DNA of 22,616 nt from a virus: positions 1-22,616 of IMG/VR virus record IMGVR_UViG_3300004463_000027. The stretch is one strand, 5' to 3'. Numbering within the stretch: position 1 is the first letter of the stretch; every line of letters begins with the position of its first letter. Under the pieces are notes generated by a model. It did no database searches and had not been told where the DNA came from. It was given only the letters and a program-made list of their open reading frames with translations. Positions 22,369-22,616 of the stretch are shown piece after piece. Both the position numbers and the translations under genes were made by a program.

Positions 22369-22616
22369 TCGGAAATCTTGGCCCAACTCTCATGGGCCTC
22401 TCTGCAAGCGGAGTCGCATTACGTGGCAGCTTTCTAGCCTCACCACACAACATCTGCCTAGCCAATAAAGTAGGCTTTGTCTCGGTGCGGCCAGAGAGTC
22501 GCGATCTTACTCCTGGTCTACCGTCTAAAGCAGATTGTGTGTGGCGCCTGTCTTTGCAGGCCGTCAGCGGCACTAACTTTCTCTGCCCGTCACAACAGTT
22601 TTTCGGTATCCCGAGT
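22369..22616. other. Right-end stretch without a recognisable gene
   Basis: No reading frame with family resemblance and no further tRNA (no T-arm consensus on either strand) is seen here. A perfect 6-bp inverted repeat, GGCCCA/TGGGCC with a seven-base loop, lies at 22380-22398 just upstream of tRNA-Asn. A weaker one, GCCTA/TAGGC, lies near 22460-22480. It may be the leader of the tRNA operon. Confidence 0.4.

Noticed and set aside
22331-22573. Minus-strand frame of 80 codons at the right end
   Set aside because: It runs into the tRNA-Asn gene, has no family resemblance and no evident ribosome binding site.

Overview
The window is part of a tailed bacteriophage genome with a short, podovirus-type tail. 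It carries the morphogenesis half of the genome: terminase, portal, scaffold, capsid, tail tube/nozzle, internal (ejected) virion proteins and the start of the tail fibre or spike. Every credible gene lies on the minus strand, so the functional order runs from right to left. Head proteins resemble those of Bordetella phage BPP-1 (Bbp16/17/19-like), while the tail and ejection module follows the T7 order (gp11-, gp12-, gp13-, gp14-like proteins, large internal proteins, then gp17-like fibre). The composition is moderately G+C rich. A proteobacterial, perhaps betaproteobacterial, host is plausible, but that is an inference from family resemblance only.

Right end (about 21.1-22.6 kb): a tRNA cluster with six tRNA-like genes, Gly(TCC), Gln(TTG), Pro(TGG), Trp(CCA), a second Gln(TTG) and Asn(GTT). 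A gene for an AlkB-type 2-oxoglutarate/Fe(II) dioxygenase sits inside the cluster. Several of the tRNAs are irregular: two have acceptor strands that do not pair, one has a broken anticodon stem and one an altered T-loop. A rho-independent terminator closes the cluster.

17.9-21.0 kb: a 214-residue protein of unknown function, an AT-rich HNH endonuclease gene that overlaps the small terminase gene, then the small and large terminase subunits. 13.1-17.9 kb: a small protein, the portal, a Bbp19-like protein, a Thr/Ala-rich scaffold, a terminator/promoter spacer with palindromes, the major capsid protein, a Bbp16-like cement protein and a small basic protein, closed by a second terminator. 0.6-13.0 kb: gp11-like adaptor, gp12-like nozzle, a small protein, a gp13-like GNAT protein, a cupin-like protein, a gp14-like protein, and three very large internal virion proteins. 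One of these carries a lytic transglycosylase domain and another a ddrB/ParB-type domain. 1-552: the N-terminal part of the tail fibre or spike, cut by the window edge, behind a hairpin that contains its ribosome binding site.

The genes are tightly packed, with many ATGA start/stop overlaps, as expected for a translationally coupled late operon. Three rho-independent terminators at 21.1, 15.0 and 13.1 kb split it into sub-operons, so graded expression (capsid versus tail) is likely. The points most worth a second look are the chimeric-looking tRNAs, the AlkB gene among tRNAs, the ParB-type domain in an ejected protein, the structured fibre leader and the palindromes before the capsid gene.
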